Source: CAWGXG01 sp963826505 (GTDB taxonomy: Bacteria > Chloroflexota > Anaerolineae > Aggregatilineales > Aggregatilineaceae). From it: a DNA stretch of 64,000 nt. The DNA is taken from positions 124,001 to 188,000 of the forward strand of contig CAWGXG010000007.1 in assembly GCA_963826505.1 (NCBI GenBank), read 5' to 3'. A model generated the notes under the pieces. That model worked only from the letters and a program-made list of their open reading frames with translations. It searched no databases and had not been told where the DNA came from. Position numbers and translations under genes: made by a program. Below, one piece after another: positions 62,869 to 64,000 of the stretch. The number at the start of each line of letters is the position of its first letter. Position 1 is the stretch's first letter.

Positions 62869-64000
62869 ATGGCAATTTCACCGAGTATTCTGCGCACTCG
62901 CACCCACACTACTCCCGACCGCGCGGCAGTCCGCCGCCTGTTTGAACAGGGCGATCTCGTCCCCGTCTACCGCACGCTGCTGGCCGATCTTGAAACGCCA
63001 GTCTCGGTTTATCTCAAGCTGGCCCAGGACGGCGCGCCGTCCTTTCTGCTGGAAAGCGTCGAAGGCGGCGAGCAGGTCGGGCGCTATTCGTTCCTCGGCG
63101 TGAATCCGGGCGGGATGATCACCGTGCAGGGCGGCAGCGTGACGATCGCTCAGCGCGGCGTCACAACCACGCGCCAGCTCAACCCCGGCGAAGATCCGCT
63201 GCACGTCATCGAAGCGGAGATGGGCCGCGTGCAGCCCGTCCAGATCGAAGGGCTGCCCCGGCTGGTCGGCGGCGCGATCGGCTACCTGAGCTACGATGTC
63301 GTGCGCTACTTCGAACGCCTGCCCGCCACCGCATCGAATGATCTCGATCTGCCCGACGCGGCCTTTCTGCTGGCGGATACGCTCGTCATCTTCGACCACG
63401 CCAAGCACCAGCTCATCGTGTTGGCCAACGCCCATAACACCGGCGATCCCGACGCGGCCTATGACGACGCCGTCGCGCGTATCGATGGCATTCTCGACGC
63501 GCTGAGCCGCCCGCTGGCCTACCTGCCCGGCGAGGAACTCCCGGTCCCGCTGGACGAGGAATTGAGCTCCAACGTCACGCGCGAGCAGTACGAAGCCAAC
63601 GTGTGCGCCGCGAAAGAATATATCGCTGCCGGAGACGCCTTCCAGATCGTGCTGTCGCAGCGCTTCAGCCGACGCACCAACGCGCCGCCTTTCACCATCT
63701 ACCGTGCGCTGCGCGCGCTCAACCCGTCGCCCTACATGTTCTTCCTGAATCTCAGCCGACGATCTGAGCGTGATCGGCGCGTCGCCGGAAATGATGGTCC
63801 GCCTCGAGGACGGCATCGCGACCGTGCGCCCCATCGCCGGGACGCGCCCGCGCGGACACGCGGAGTCCGAAGATAAGGCGTTGGAGCGCGAGCTGTTGGC
63901 CGACGAAAAAGAGCGCGCCGAGCACGTCATGCTGGTGGACCTGGGGCGTAACGACCTGGGCCGCGTGTGCGAATACGGCACGGTGCGCGTGCCCAACATG
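62869..64000 (+). CDS. trpE: Anthranilate synthase component I (frameshifted, partial)
   Basis: Catalyses chorismate to anthranilate with TrpG, the first step of tryptophan synthesis. The N-terminal domain has VPVYRTLLADLETPVSVYLKL and SFLLESVEGGEQVGRYSFLG (feedback site). The core has AGDAFQIVLSQRFSR, SPYMFFLNL, then in a second frame DDLSVIGASPEMMVRLEDG, RPIAGTRPRG and HVMLVDLGRNDLGRV. The frames join near 63755. The gene runs past the right edge; the visible part is about 377 residues of an expected 490-510. ATG 62869 has GGAGG about seven bases upstream. A tryptophan T-box precedes it. Confidence 0.94.

Overview
The window looks like chromosomal DNA from a high-GC bacterium, most probably a member of the Chloroflexota close to the Anaerolineae. 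This is an inference from several things seen together: a class III (Flp-type) pilin signal SGQGLVEYALILALV, T-box leaders in front of aminoacyl-tRNA synthetase and tryptophan genes in a high-GC genome, a system I cytochrome c maturation cluster whose CcmI is only a short protein, DUF4013/DUF4386/DUF4389 membrane proteins, and tagaturonate epimerase. No ribosomal RNA or clear taxonomic marker is present, so the placement is not proven.

Layout. 1-1 kb: tail of an unknown gene, then a minus-strand pilin fused to a calcium-binding and malectin-like domain. 1.1-7.5 kb: a phenylalanine T-box leader, pheS, a small ORF, a solitary FAD-binding subunit of the molybdenum-hydroxylase type, map and pheT. 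8.2-16.6 kb: a cytochrome c maturation operon (ccmF, ccmH, ccmG, ccmI-like, a cytochrome c lipoprotein, ccmA, ccmB, ccmC, ccmD-like). 16.7-17.7 kb: an HNH-nuclease-like gene and the tmRNA gene (ssrA). 17.8-29.6 kb: oxidoreductase, htpG, TauE-type transporter, three GNAT acetyltransferases, glpK, a Rieske-fold protein without its cluster ligands, membrane proteins and a GAF protein. 29.7-35.2 kb: a Fur-family regulator, a GH2 glycosidase, a four-gene DUF4013 membrane cluster and dtd. 35.4-40.2 kb: an ABC exporter and a large beta-CASP nuclease. 40.2-43.2 kb: divergent uxaC and uxaE for hexuronate use, with a perfect 14-base palindrome between them. 43.2-52.7 kb: mannosyltransferase-like protein, double hotdog thioesterase, TetR-MMPL pair, PucR regulator, a stand-alone receiver and a membrane-anchored repeat protein. 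52.7-55.6 kb: two more stand-alone receivers, then kynU-kynB for tryptophan/kynurenine breakdown. 55.8-61 kb: a RAYT-like protein without its HUH motif, DUF4389, an NAD-dependent epimerase-like protein, an MFS transporter, an aldo/keto reductase and pdxT. 61.3-64 kb: a secreted tandem-repeat protein, then a tryptophan T-box leader and trpE, which runs off the window.

How it works together. Two T-box leaders with matching promoters (TTGACA, 17 bases, extended -10) let uncharged tRNA-Phe and tRNA-Trp switch on pheS and trpE. The ccm operon makes covalently attached c-type cytochromes and carries one probable client, a cytochrome c lipoprotein. UxaC and UxaE convert hexuronates through ketouronates, and the nearby glycosidase may feed sugars into the same metabolism. 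KynU and KynB break down the product of a tryptophan oxidation step while trpE starts tryptophan synthesis.

A caution for any reader: about 15 frame breaks fall in 12 otherwise intact genes, including essential pheS. At least two are one-base changes in a run of three identical bases. This pattern fits sequencing or assembly indels better than gene decay, so the broken genes are annotated here as probably functional CDSs spanning both frames.
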